From Hypericibacter adhaerens (GTDB taxonomy: Bacteria > Pseudomonadota > Alphaproteobacteria > Dongiales > Dongiaceae): a stretch of 64,000 nt of DNA. The stretch is taken from NCBI RefSeq assembly GCF_008728835.1, contig NZ_CP042582.1:2259001-2323000 (forward strand). The letters run 5' to 3'. Under the pieces are notes generated by a model, which was given only the letters and a program-made list of their open reading frames with translations, did not search any database and was not told where the DNA came from. Below, in pieces: positions 25,319 to 34,709 of the stretch. The stretch's first letter is position 1. Every line of letters starts with the position of its first letter. A program made the position numbers and the translations under genes.

Positions 25319-26914
25319 TCAGGGATGCCGAAGCAGGAGGCGGTTGACCCGCGCGATCAGATCCTCGCGCGCGGCATCGTCCGGCAGCTCTTCCAGCTTC
25401 CGGCGCAGATCGAGCGTCAGGGCCGCGAGCCCGTTATGCCAGTCGGCGGCCGGCTGCTGGCCGGTGGCGAGGCGCCGTGCCGTGCCCGGCTGCTTCGCCG
25501 GCCGCTCGCCTGAGAGCGCGAAGACGTCGTCGAGCTCCGGGATCAAGATCCGGTCGGCCGCATAGCCGGCCGAGACGAGCCCGTCGCGCAGGCCCGCCAA
25601 GGCGTCCGGCTCGCCATGGGTCAGGTAGATCGCGCGGGCCACGGGGAGACGGGCCTTCACCCATTCGATCAGGCCGCCGCGGTCGGCATGGCCGGAATAG
25701 GCGTCCATGCTGCGCAGGGTCGCGCGCACATTGATCTCGTCGCCCTGGATCCGGACGGACGGCACGCCGGATTGGAGAAGCTGGCCGAGCGTACCGAGCG
25801 CCTGGTAGCCGACGAACAGGACCGTCGCGTCGTCGCGCCAGAGATTCTGCTTCAGGTGATGGCGGATGCGTCCGGCATCGCACATGCCGCTGCCGGCGAT
25901 GATGATGGCACCGCCATTGATCCGGTTGATCGACTTGCTCTGCTCCGAGGTTTCCATCAGATGCAGGTTGGGCGCCGAGAAGGGATTGCCGATCGCGCCG
26001 ATATCCTCGAGCTCGGCCGCATGGGCGAGGAAGACCTGCGTCGCCTTGATCGCCAGCGGGGAATCGAGGAACACGGGTACCTTCGGCAATTCGCCCCGGG
26101 CCATGAGCAGGCCGAGATCGAGCAGCAGCTCCTGGGTCCGCTCGACGGCGAAGGCCGGGATCAGCAGGTTGCCGCCGCGGGCGAGCGCCGCCGTGACCTC
26201 GTCCCGGAACTGGGCGCGCCGTGAAGCGGCATCGGTGTCCGCACGGTCGCGGTTGCCATAGGTGCTTTCGACGACGAGATAGTCGCAGCCGGCGGGGCCG
26301 GTCGGATCGGGGTGGAAGGATTTGTTCCGGGGCCCGATATCGCCCGAGAAGACCACCCGCAGCGGCCGCCCCGCGGCGGCGCCATCCGCGATCTCGATCT
26401 CGATGGAGGCCGATCCCAGGATATGGCCCGCATTCCAGAAGCGGGCGCGCACGCCGCGGCCGCAGGCGATCCACTCGTCATAGGCGCAGGCGCGCAGATG
26501 TTTCAGCGAGGCCTCGGCATCGGCCTGGGTGTAGATCGGATCGACGGCCGCGCGGCCGCGCCGGAGGTTGCGCCGGTTGAGCGTCTCCACCTCCATCTCC
26601 TGCACATAACCGCTGTCCGGCAGGGTGAAGGTCAGCAGATCCAGGGTGCCGCGTGTCGTGTAGATGGGGTGCTTGAACCCGGCTTTGACGAGCTTGGGCA
26701 GCAGGCCGCAATGATCGGTATGCGCATGCGTGAGCAGCGCGAAATCGATCTGTGCCGGCACGAAGGGGAAGGCCGTGTAGTTGAGCGCCTTGAGGGTCTT
26801 GGGGCCCTGGAACAGGCCGCAATCCACCAGGAACGACCCGCCCGGGTGGGAGATGCGGTAGCAGGAGCCGGTGACGCCGCCGGAAGCGCCGGCGAAGGCG
26901 ATCTTGACAGTCAT
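25319..26914 (-). CDS. MBL-fold protein with beta-CASP and RNA-specificity domains
   Basis: A 531-residue metallo-beta-lactamase-fold protein of the CPSF/YsgI-like RNase group. The zinc motif is H63-A-H65-T-D67-H68 (LTHAHTDHCGLLP), with the beta-CASP insertion in the middle and a C-terminal RMMBL region (YSGHADRGGLIEW, IYLTHGEPDALAGLRD). The start ATG at 26914 nearly abuts the phosphorylase stop (26924), so the two genes are translationally close; GTG codons at 26923 and 26920 are alternatives. It probably processes RNA. Co-occurrence with AMP phosphorylase and Hsp20 under an FNR-type regulator suggests a role in RNA or nucleotide turnover at low oxygen. Confidence 0.9.
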   Translation of the reverse strand: MTVKIAFAGASGGVTGSCYRISHPGGSFLVDCGLFQGPKTLKALNYTAFPFVPAQIDFALLTHAHTDHCGLLPKLVKAGFKHPIYTTRGTLDLLTFTLPDSGYVQEMEVETLNRRNLRRGRAAVDPIYTQADAEASLKHLRACAYDEWIACGRGVRARFWNAGHILGSASIEIEIADGAAAGRPLRVVFSGDIGPRNKSFHPDPTGPAGCDYLVVESTYGNRDRADTDAASRRAQFRDEVTAALARGGNLLIPAFAVERTQELLLDLGLLMARGELPKVPVFLDSPLAIKATQVFLAHAAELEDIGAIGNPFSAPNLHLMETSEQSKSINRINGGAIIIAGSGMCDAGRIRHHLKQNLWRDDATVLFVGYQALGTLGQLLQSGVPSVRIQGDEINVRATLRSMDAYSGHADRGGLIEWVKARLPVARAIYLTHGEPDALAGLRDGLVSAGYAADRILIPELDDVFALSGERPAKQPGTARRLATGQQPAADWHNGLAALTLDLRRKLEELPDDAAREDLIARVNRLLLRHP

Positions 26915-26923
26915 GGGCACCAC

Positions 26924-28429
26924 TCAGGGTGAGGATGGGCTGCGGCCATCGAGCTCATAGCCGATGCTCTCGGCGGCGAGCTCGGTGGCGAAGCGGAAAT
27001 CGGACTGGAAGCAGGCATGGATCCGATAGAGCGGCTGGCCCTGCTTGACCCGGTCCCCCAGCTTGGCCAGGAGATCGATCCCCGCCCCCTTGTCCATGGG
27101 GGCGCCGGCGAGCCGCGCGATGCGGCCGATGCGGTAGCAGTCGATCGCCGTGACGATGCCGCTTGCGGGGGCGGCGATCTCCGCGGTCAATTCGCCCGGG
27201 CTCTCGCGAACCGGATTGCGGCCCTGGCCGTCGATGATGCGTTCCATCGCGGCCAGCGCCTGGCCGCTTTCGAGGATCTCGCGCGCCCGCGCATGGCCGC
27301 CGCCGCCCCGCAAGGCCGGGTCGAAATCGATGATGCGGCCGGCCAGCAGCAGCGATTTCTCCTTGAGGTCGTGCGGTGCCTCCGGCGCATTGGCCAATAC
27401 GGCCATCACGTCCCGTGCCTCCAGCACCGGGCCGATGCCGCGGCCGACCGGCTGGCGGCCGTCGGTGAACTCGATCTCCACCTGCAGCCCGACGCGGTCC
27501 CCCACGAACTCGAAGAGCTTCCGCAGCCGGATCGCCTCGGCCAGGCTGCGCACCTTGGCCGTGGGGCCGACGGGAATGTCGATCAGGAGATGGGTCGATC
27601 CGGCCGCGAGCTTCTTCGACAGGATCGAGGCCACGAGCTGTTCCTGGGTGTCGATCGAGAGCGGCCGTTCGACCGAGATCAGGATGTCGTCGGCCGGGGA
27701 GAGATTCACATGGCCGCCCCAGACCAGGCAGCCGTGCGCCTTCTCCACCACGTTGCGCATCTCGGCGATGCCGAGATCGACCCGGGCCAGCACCTCCATG
27801 CTGTCGGCGGTGCCGGCGGCCGAGGTGATGGCGCGCGACGAGGTCTTCGGCATCGTCAGGCCATGCGCCGCGACGATCGGCACCACGATCATCGAGGTCC
27901 GGTTGCCGGGAATCCCGCCGATGCAATGCTTGTCGACGATCACCGGGTCCGCCCAGGACAACCGGTTGCCGACCTCCGCCATGGCGCGGGTCAGGTCGAG
28001 CACCTCGGTGGCGGAGAGGAACCGCGCCGAGGCGATCAGGAAAGCGGCGATCTCCGTCTTGGAATAGCGGCTGGCGGCGACGTCCTGGATGATCGCCTCG
28101 AGCTCGGCGCGGGAGAGATGCGCGCCCGCGATCTTGCGGCGGACCGCCTCGAGGCTCTTGGGCGGCGAGGCGGGGGCGATCTCGACGGCCGCGCCTTCGG
28201 CCAGGCCCAGCTGGCGGAAGGCCTGCTCGGCGAGGCCGAGCTCGTCGGGGGCGATCAGCCCCGGCTGGTCGACGATGTTGAGGACGGCCAGGATGCGCCG
28301 CCCGTCCTGCTGCACTTCGATCTTGCTCAGGGCCTGGAACTCCGCCGGACGGTAGGTCGGGCAGTCGCGCGCCAGGAAGGCGACATTCTCGCGGTAGGTG
28401 TCTATGGCGAGGCGGCGGAGCCTGAGCAT
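26924..28429 (-). CDS. Thymidine/AMP phosphorylase-family protein
   Basis: A protein of about 501 residues of the AMP phosphorylase/thymidine phosphorylase family, longer than bacterial DeoA (about 440) because of an N-terminal domain of some 85 residues ([20 protein letters not shown] and following) as in archaeal AMP phosphorylases. The phosphate and nucleoside sites are visible as [40 protein letters not shown] and the glycine-rich [13 protein letters not shown]. The start is uncertain between 28429 and 28465. It lies between Hsp20 and the MBL gene on the same strand. A role in AMP or nucleoside salvage to ribose phosphates is likely. Confidence 0.9.
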   Translation of the reverse strand: MLRLRRLAIDTYRENVAFLARDCPTYRPAEFQALSKIEVQQDGRRILAVLNIVDQPGLIAPDELGLAEQAFRQLGLAEGAAVEIAPASPPKSLEAVRRKIAGAHLSRAELEAIIQDVAASRYSKTEIAAFLIASARFLSATEVLDLTRAMAEVGNRLSWADPVIVDKHCIGGIPGNRTSMIVVPIVAAHGLTMPKTSSRAITSAAGTADSMEVLARVDLGIAEMRNVVEKAHGCLVWGGHVNLSPADDILISVERPLSIDTQEQLVASILSKKLAAGSTHLLIDIPVGPTAKVRSLAEAIRLRKLFEFVGDRVGLQVEIEFTDGRQPVGRGIGPVLEARDVMAVLANAPEAPHDLKEKSLLLAGRIIDFDPALRGGGGHARAREILESGQALAAMERIIDGQGRNPVRESPGELTAEIAAPASGIVTAIDCYRIGRIARLAGAPMDKGAGIDLLAKLGDRVKQGQPLYRIHACFQSDFRFATELAAESIGYELDGRSPSSP

Positions 28430-28542
28430 CGAATCACCGTCGGGGGTGTGGAAAGCCGCCGCCATCCTAGCCGCGAATCCGCATTCGCGTGGAAGCGCGG
28501 CGCCGGAGTTCGGGAGGAGGGATGAAAGGGTGAGAGGAGGGC

Positions 28543-28576
28543 GGTCCCCCGGCCTCGGGCGGAGAGCCGGGGGACC
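28543..28576. terminator. Perfect 11-bp hairpin between Hsp20 and the phosphorylase gene
   Basis: GGTCCCCCGGC (28543-28553) and GCCGGGGGACC (28566-28576) are exact inverted copies with a 12-base loop. The hairpin follows the Hsp20 stop on the minus strand. No T tract follows, so it may attenuate or stabilise transcripts rather than end them. Confidence 0.55.
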
Positions 28577-28600
28577 TACCCGAGCGCGAACGTCAGGAGT

Positions 28601-29149
28601 CTAACGTTTTGCGATCGGGATCTTCTTCTGCGCGGCCGCCGTCCCCGCCCGCTTGGGCAGGGTGACCGTCAGAACACCGTTCTCGAACAGGGCGCTGACG
28701 GCGCCCTCATCGACATTCTCGGGCAAGCGGAAGCTGCGCTGGAACGCGCCATAGCTGCGCTCCGAGAAGTGATAGTTCTTCTTGTCGTCCTTCTCCTCGC
28801 GCCGGGTCTCCTTCTGCCCTTTGATATCGATCACGCCATCCTGGATGGTCAGCTCGATATCCTTCTCGCTGAGGCCCGGAAGCTCGCAGCTCAGCTCATA
28901 GCTCTTGTCGGTTTCGCTGAACTCCGCCTTGGGGGCCACGGCATTGCCGCCGACGGCTCCCTGGGCCGCGCGCGCGGCCGGGAGGTCGAAAAGCCGCCGC
29001 TCGAACGGGGATAGGAAAAGCCCGCGCATCATGCCGTCGACCATGCGGTCGAAATCGCCGAACAGGCCGGAGGGGGCGAAGGGATCGACGCCCCTCGGCA
29101 ACAGCTCGCCAGATCGCGCTTCCGCCTTCTGTCGCTCATTGCCTGCCAT
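28601..29149 (-). CDS. Small heat-shock protein, Hsp20/alpha-crystallin family
   Basis: A 182-residue Hsp20 with the alpha-crystallin domain at about residues 75-165: PKAEFSETDKSYELSCELPG at the start, ELTIQDGVIDIKGQKETRRE in the middle, and the C-terminal LFENGVLTVTLPKRAG. The IXI-like KKIPIAKR tail closes the protein. The ATG at 29149 is used because GGAGGA lies just before it; ATG 29161 is four codons upstream. An FNR box 72 bp upstream (29221) places it under the FNR-type regulator at 23868. It probably protects proteins during low-oxygen stress. Confidence 0.93.
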   Translation of the reverse strand: MAGNERQKAEARSGELLPRGVDPFAPSGLFGDFDRMVDGMMRGLFLSPFERRLFDLPAARAAQGAVGGNAVAPKAEFSETDKSYELSCELPGLSEKDIELTIQDGVIDIKGQKETRREEKDDKKNYHFSERSYGAFQRSFRLPENVDEGAVSALFENGVLTVTLPKRAGTAAAQKKIPIAKR

Positions 29150-29220
29150 GCTGTCCTCCATCACGTCGCCAATGAGGCACTCCGATGATGGAAGAATGCG
29201 CCGGCCCGGAGGGGGCAACA

Positions 29221-29234
29221 TTGACCTGAATCAA
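29221..29234. promoter_or_regulatory. FNR box upstream of Hsp20
   Basis: TTGACCTGAATCAA matches TTGAT-N4-ATCAA at 9 of 10 defined positions and lies 72 bp before the Hsp20 start. It is the second such site in this 5-kb region and supports co-control of Hsp20 and the downstream phosphorylase and MBL genes. Confidence 0.75.
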
Positions 29235-29326
29235 CCGTCGAGGGAGAGGCGGGGAAAATCCCGGCCGGTCGATGGACCTCGCGAAGGGCCGGTGTTAGGG
29301 TCGGCCAGCCCAACCGCCCGCATGCC

Positions 29327-29920
29327 ATGATCAAGACCCCCACGCCCAATCCCAACCTGCATGTGACGGCCACCGTTCGCGGCTATTTCACGCCCCGCGA
29401 ATGCGAACGGATCATCGCGGCCGGCAAGTCGCAGATGATCGAGGAAGGCACGATCATGACGCCGGGGCAGGGCAGCAACGTCATCGACCGGAGCAAGCGC
29501 TCCAACGGCATCACCTGGTTCAAGCAGGGGGAGCCCACCACCAAGGCGCTCCAGGCCAAGATCGGGCGCCTGGTGGAGGACGTGAACAAGGAAATCTACC
29601 ACTTCGATCTGACGGGCTTCGGCGAAGCCCTGCAGTTCACGCGCTATGAGAGCGTCGGCGACACCTACACCTGGCACCAGGATCTGGGCGTCGGCGCCTC
29701 CTCGATTCGCAAGCTCTCGGTGGTGGTGCAGCTTTCGGACCCGGCCACTTATCGCGGCTGCGATTTGCAGATGTTCCGGGACGGCGAGCCGGCTGCCGTG
29801 GAGCGCAACCAGGGCACGGTCCTGATCTTTCCGTCCTGGACGCTGCACCGGGTGACGCCGCTCGAGGAAGGCGTCCGCTACAGCCTCGTCGCCTGGATCA
29901 GCGGCGAGCCCTTCCGCTGA
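29327..29920 (+). CDS. 2-oxoglutarate/Fe(II) oxygenase, PKHD/prolyl-hydroxylase-like
   Basis: A 197-residue dioxygenase with the double-stranded beta-helix core. The iron ligands are visible in YTWHQDLGVG (His-x-Asp) and WTLHRVTPLEEGVRYSLVAW (His, and the arginine for 2-oxoglutarate). The family is the one that includes prolyl 4-hydroxylase-like and PKHD enzymes. It stands alone between the Hsp20 cluster and the ABC operon. It is only distantly similar to the PKHD protein at 20122 and is probably a separate function. The ATG at 29327 is taken; the start is not decided by a clear ribosome site. Confidence 0.9.
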   Translation: MIKTPTPNPNLHVTATVRGYFTPRECERIIAAGKSQMIEEGTIMTPGQGSNVIDRSKRSNGITWFKQGEPTTKALQAKIGRLVEDVNKEIYHFDLTGFGEALQFTRYESVGDTYTWHQDLGVGASSIRKLSVVVQLSDPATYRGCDLQMFRDGEPAAVERNQGTVLIFPSWTLHRVTPLEEGVRYSLVAWISGEPFR

Positions 29921-30229
29921 TGCGTGGGGCCACCCGCCGGCCCGGCCTGAGAAACAAATCCCTTTCAAGGTAGTGCAAGGCGACGTTCATCCGGCTCGGG
30001 CCACCGGTCGGCCGCCGCCGGCTCTTCCTGCCGGCTCGGATGAGGCATCGGCAACTAGCTCGGTGATCCGGCTGGAAAATCCGGCCGGTAGGGCCCCGGG
30101 GGCCGGCGACAGGCTGGGAAAAAATTTCCGAGCCCTCCGCGTGCGCCGCGGCCTTCCAGGCCACCATTGACCGGCCTTCAGCATCCGGCCATAGATTCTT
30201 GTGAACCAACAATAATCGGAGGAACCCCC
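29921..30229. other. 309-bp region upstream of the ABC transporter operon
   Basis: No gene is seen. It should hold the promoter for the operon starting at 30230. A candidate is TTGACC at 30167-30172 with CATAGA 17 bases later, a weak sigma-70-like pair. Its ribosome site TCGGAGGAACC lies just before the ATG. Confidence 0.45.
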
Positions 30230-31294
30230 ATGATTTCCCGCCGTGCCCTTCTGGGCACCGCCGCCGCCGCGGCCACGCTGGCTGTCATGCCCCGGGCGCG
30301 GGCGGCCGGCGATCTTCACGTATTGAATTGGCAAGGTTACGGAACCGACGAGGCCTGGGCGCTCGAGGCCTTCAAGAAGAAGACCGGCTTCAACGTCGTC
30401 CACGATTATTTCAATTCCGAACAGGAGATGCTGACGAAGCTGCGCACCAGCCCCGGCGCCTATGACGTGGTGCTGATCAACAGCACCTACACCCAGCAGG
30501 CGAGCTCGGAGGGCCTGATCCAGCCGATCGACAGCGCGAAGATCACGAACTTCAGCACGCTCCTGCCGGCGATGCGCGACTCGGTCTATCTGAACACCGA
30601 CGGCAAGATTTACGGCGTGGCCTGGGTGTGGGGCATGACCGGGATCGCCTATAACGAGGAGACGGTGAAGCCGGCCCCGACCTCGGTCGAGGTGCTGTGG
30701 GATCCGAAGCTCGCCGGCCGGGTCTGCCTGCGCGACGACGCCATCGAGGTGGTGAGTTTCGCCGCGATCGCGACGGGCCAGGACATGAACCACCCCAAGG
30801 ATCTCGACAAGATCAAGGCCAAGCTCCTCGCGCTCAAGCCGCAGGTGAAGACCTTCTGGGCCTCGGAGGACGAGTGGAACAAGTTCTTCGCCGCCAAGCA
30901 GTTCGATGTCTCGACCTATTGGAGCGGCTCGGCCGCGCGCAGCAAGACCAACTCGAAGCTGCCGGTGGGATTCATGATCCCGAAAGAGGGCGGGATCGGC
31001 TGGTTCGACGGGCTTTCGATCGCCAAGGGCGCACCCAATGCGGACGGGGCCGCGGCCTTCATCGACTATATGGTGAGCCCGGAATTCTACTATGAGTGGG
31101 CGACCAAGATCGGCGCACCGGCTTCCGCGAACCTCAAGGCGAACGCCACGCTGCCCGACGGCGATGTCGGCAAGGCCATCCATGGCGATGCCGAATCGGT
31201 CAAGCGGCTGACCTACATGGCGCCCTTGAGCGACGAGGAGCGTCAGGCTTACGGCGATCTCTGGTCGGAAGTGAAGACCGAGTTGGCGCAATAG
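30230..31294 (+). CDS. Periplasmic binding protein of a PotD-type ABC importer
   Basis: A 354-residue solute-binding protein of the spermidine/putrescine family (SBP type 2). It starts with an export signal with a twin-arginine-like SRRALLGTAAAAATL, cleaved near ARAAGD. The mature protein opens with DLHVLNWQGYG, the usual PotD-type first strand, and ends with PLSDEERQAYGDLWSEVK. The ATG at 30230 has a strong GGAGG site. It is the first gene of an operon with two permeases, an ATPase, a cysteine hydrolase, a glycosidase and a sugar kinase. Polyamines are the family's usual ligand, but the neighbours suggest a different organic solute. Confidence 0.9.
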   Translation: MISRRALLGTAAAAATLAVMPRARAAGDLHVLNWQGYGTDEAWALEAFKKKTGFNVVHDYFNSEQEMLTKLRTSPGAYDVVLINSTYTQQASSEGLIQPIDSAKITNFSTLLPAMRDSVYLNTDGKIYGVAWVWGMTGIAYNEETVKPAPTSVEVLWDPKLAGRVCLRDDAIEVVSFAAIATGQDMNHPKDLDKIKAKLLALKPQVKTFWASEDEWNKFFAAKQFDVSTYWSGSAARSKTNSKLPVGFMIPKEGGIGWFDGLSIAKGAPNADGAAAFIDYMVSPEFYYEWATKIGAPASANLKANATLPDGDVGKAIHGDAESVKRLTYMAPLSDEERQAYGDLWSEVKTELAQ

Positions 31295-31311
31295 AACGAG
31301 CCGCAAGGAGA

Positions 31312-31352
31312 GGCGTGGGCGCGCGGGCGGCGCGCCCGCGCCTTTCGCTTTT
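31312..31352 (+). terminator. Strong intra-operon hairpin after the binding-protein gene
   Basis: GGCGTGGGCGCGC (31312-31324) pairs with GCGCGCCCGCGCC (31330-31342) with one mismatch and a five-base loop, followed by TTTCGCTTTT. It lies between the binding-protein gene and the permease genes. Such hairpins commonly keep the binding protein in excess by partial termination or 3' protection. Confidence 0.7.
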
Positions 31353-31370
31353 CCGGGAGAATTCACGGGC

Positions 31371-32234
31371 ATGATGCAGGAGGCACGCCGACGCGCCACG
31401 ATCGGCTTCCTGACGGCACCGGCCTATGTCTGGCTGACCGTGACGGTGCTGCTGCCCTTGTCGGCGATGCTGTTCTTCAGCTTCCTGACCGTGGCGCCCA
31501 TCAACGGTCGCGTAGCGCAGCTCACGACCGAGCATTATCTCACCTTCCTCGACAAGGATTTCTACCGGACGCTCACCTGGCGGTCGCTGCGGCTCGGCAT
31601 CGACGTCACGCTGGTCTGCGTGCTGGTCGGCTATCCGGCGGCGATGGCGCTGGCGAAATATGTCCATGGCCGCTGGCGCGAGGCGATCTTCCTGCTCATC
31701 ATCCTGCCCTTCTGGAGCAACGGCCTGGTCCGGGTCTATTCCTGGACCATGGTGCTGCGCGAGGGCGGCTTCCTCGATTGGGTGCTCCATGAGATCGTGC
31801 CGGGCGCTCCGGCCGTCAGCGTCCTTTTCACCTATCCGGCCATTGTCATCGGATTGGTGCACAGCTACCTGCCCTATGTGGTCCTCACCTGCTACGTCTC
31901 GCTCGAAGCGATCGACGACAGCCTGACGGAAGCCGCCCGCAGCCTGGGCGCTTCGGCCTTGCAGGCGTTCCTGCGCGTGATCCTGCCCTTGAGCCTCCCG
32001 GGGCTTCTCGTGGGGGTCATCCTCACCTTCGTTCCCGTCATCGGCTCCTTCATGGAGCCCCGGATCCTGGGCGGGCGTTCGGGCATCATGCTGGGAACGG
32101 TGATCGAGGATCAGTTCACGACCGTGTTCAACTGGCCGCGGGGCGCCGCGCTCTCCTTCATCATGCTGGGCATCGTGCTGCTGATCTTCGCTGCCAGCGC
32201 GCCGCTGCTGCGCGGCCGCCTCAAGGGATTCTGA
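31371..32234 (+). CDS. ABC transporter permease (PotB-type)
   Basis: A 287-residue inner-membrane permease with about six transmembrane helices, beginning TVLLPLSAMLFFSFL. The coupling loop reads EAARSLGASALQAFLRVILP, the standard EAA motif that contacts the ATPase. It has the length and layout of PotB/PotH. It follows the binding-protein gene after a strong hairpin and overlaps closely in time with the next permease (3 bp gap). The two permeases together form the channel. Confidence 0.92.
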   Translation: MMQEARRRATIGFLTAPAYVWLTVTVLLPLSAMLFFSFLTVAPINGRVAQLTTEHYLTFLDKDFYRTLTWRSLRLGIDVTLVCVLVGYPAAMALAKYVHGRWREAIFLLIILPFWSNGLVRVYSWTMVLREGGFLDWVLHEIVPGAPAVSVLFTYPAIVIGLVHSYLPYVVLTCYVSLEAIDDSLTEAARSLGASALQAFLRVILPLSLPGLLVGVILTFVPVIGSFMEPRILGGRSGIMLGTVIEDQFTTVFNWPRGAALSFIMLGIVLLIFAASAPLLRGRLKGF

Positions 32235-32237
32235 GGC

Positions 32238-33020
32238 ATGCGCAAGCTCGTCATCTGGGTCGTCCGGGGCTATCTGGGGCTGCTGCTCCTGTTCCTCTAT
32301 CTGCCGATCGTGGTGATGGTGCTCCTGGCCTTCAACCAGTCGCCGCTCTACAAGCTGCCGATCGTCTGGGACACGGTCTGGTTCCAGTCGCTGGCCCATA
32401 ACGACCGGCTGATCAATGCCGGCCTCAACAGCGTCGGCCTGGCGTTCGCCAACATGGTGGTGGCGACCGTGCTGGGCACGATGGCGGCCATGGCGTTCTC
32501 GCGCTATCAGTTCCGCGGCAAGCTCCTGCTCGAGCTCCTGCTGTTCCCGCCCATCACCATCCCCTGGCTCATCATCGGCATCTCGATGCTGATCTTCTTC
32601 TTCTGGATCGGCATCGGGCGCGGGCTCCACGCCATGCTGCTGGGCCATGTGGCCCTCTCCTTGCCGTACGTCATCATGGTCGTCGGCGCGCGCCTCGCCG
32701 GCCGCGGCGTGGTGCTGGAGGAAGCCGCGGCGACTCTGGGCGCCTCGCCCTGGCAGGCCTTCTGGCGGGTGTCGCTGCCGGTGATGGCGCCGGCCGTGAT
32801 GGCGGCGGCGCTCTTCGCCTTCGCGATCAGCTTCGACCAGTTCGTGATTTCCTACTTCCTGGCGCCGCCGGGCGTCTCGACCCTGCCGGTCGAGATCTAT
32901 GCCGCCATCCGCAAGGGCTTCACGCCGGAGATCAACGCCATCTCGACCATCATCATCGCCATCTCCATGGGCTTGATGCTGCTCTTCGCCAGGCTCTATC
33001 GTTTCGGCGGCGAACGGTGA
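32238..33020 (+). CDS. ABC transporter permease (PotC-type)
   Basis: A 260-residue permease with about six helices, starting VIWVVRGYLGLLLLFLYLPI. Its EAA loop reads EEAAATLGASPWQAFWRVSL. It pairs with the PotB-type permease encoded 3 bp upstream and ends 10 bp before the ATPase gene. The family is PotC/PotI. Confidence 0.92.
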   Translation: MRKLVIWVVRGYLGLLLLFLYLPIVVMVLLAFNQSPLYKLPIVWDTVWFQSLAHNDRLINAGLNSVGLAFANMVVATVLGTMAAMAFSRYQFRGKLLLELLLFPPITIPWLIIGISMLIFFFWIGIGRGLHAMLLGHVALSLPYVIMVVGARLAGRGVVLEEAAATLGASPWQAFWRVSLPVMAPAVMAAALFAFAISFDQFVISYFLAPPGVSTLPVEIYAAIRKGFTPEINAISTIIIAISMGLMLLFARLYRFGGER

Positions 33021-33030
33021 GGGATCGATC

Positions 33031-34091
<1,061 letters not shown>

Positions 34092-34095
<4 letters not shown>

Positions 34096-34709
34096 GCGCG
34101 TTGGCACGGCCGCTGGGGCCATCGACGGTCCATGCCGTCATCGACATGCAGCGGCTGTTCATGGAAGGAACGGCCTGGGGCTCGCCCAACACGCGGCGCG
34201 TGGTGGCGCCCATCGCGCAACTCCTGAGCCATCGGCCGTCGGCCGCGATCTTCACCCGCTTCATCACGCCGCACCGTCGCGAGGATGCGCCCGGCGCCTG
34301 GGATCATTTCTACAGCCATTGGCCGGACGTGCTGCTCGAGAAGATGGATCCCGCGGTCCTGGATCTGGTGCCGGAACTGGGCGCTTTCGTGCCGCCCGGC
34401 GAGGTCTCGGACAAGATCACCTATTCCGCCTTCGCCGATGGCGATTTTGCCGAGCGGCTGCGCCGCCGCGGGGCCGATACGCTGGTCTTCAGCGGCGTCG
34501 AGACCGATGTCTGCGTGCTGCTCTCGGCGCTGGACGCGGTCGATCGCGGCTATCGCGTCATCATCGCGACTGACGCCGTGGCCAGCTCCGTCGACAAGGC
34601 CCATGAGGCGACGCTCGAGCATGTCTATCCGCGCTTCGATGCCCAGGTGGAGCTTGCCACCGTCGCCGAGATCATGGCGGCCTGGCAGCCGGCGGAAAGC
34701 CGGTCATGA
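34092..34709 (+). CDS. Isochorismatase-like cysteine hydrolase
   Basis: A 205-residue cysteine hydrolase of the isochorismatase superfamily. The Asp-Lys-Cys triad is present: D18 in VIDMQRLF, K108 in DKITYSAF and C141 in ETDVCVLL. The family includes nicotinamidase, N-carbamoylsarcosine amidase and ureidoacrylate hydrolase, so an amide or carbamoyl substrate is expected. The gene overlaps the ATPase gene and the glycosidase gene by four bases each, which makes it part of the import operon. It may split an amide group from the imported compound. Confidence 0.88.
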
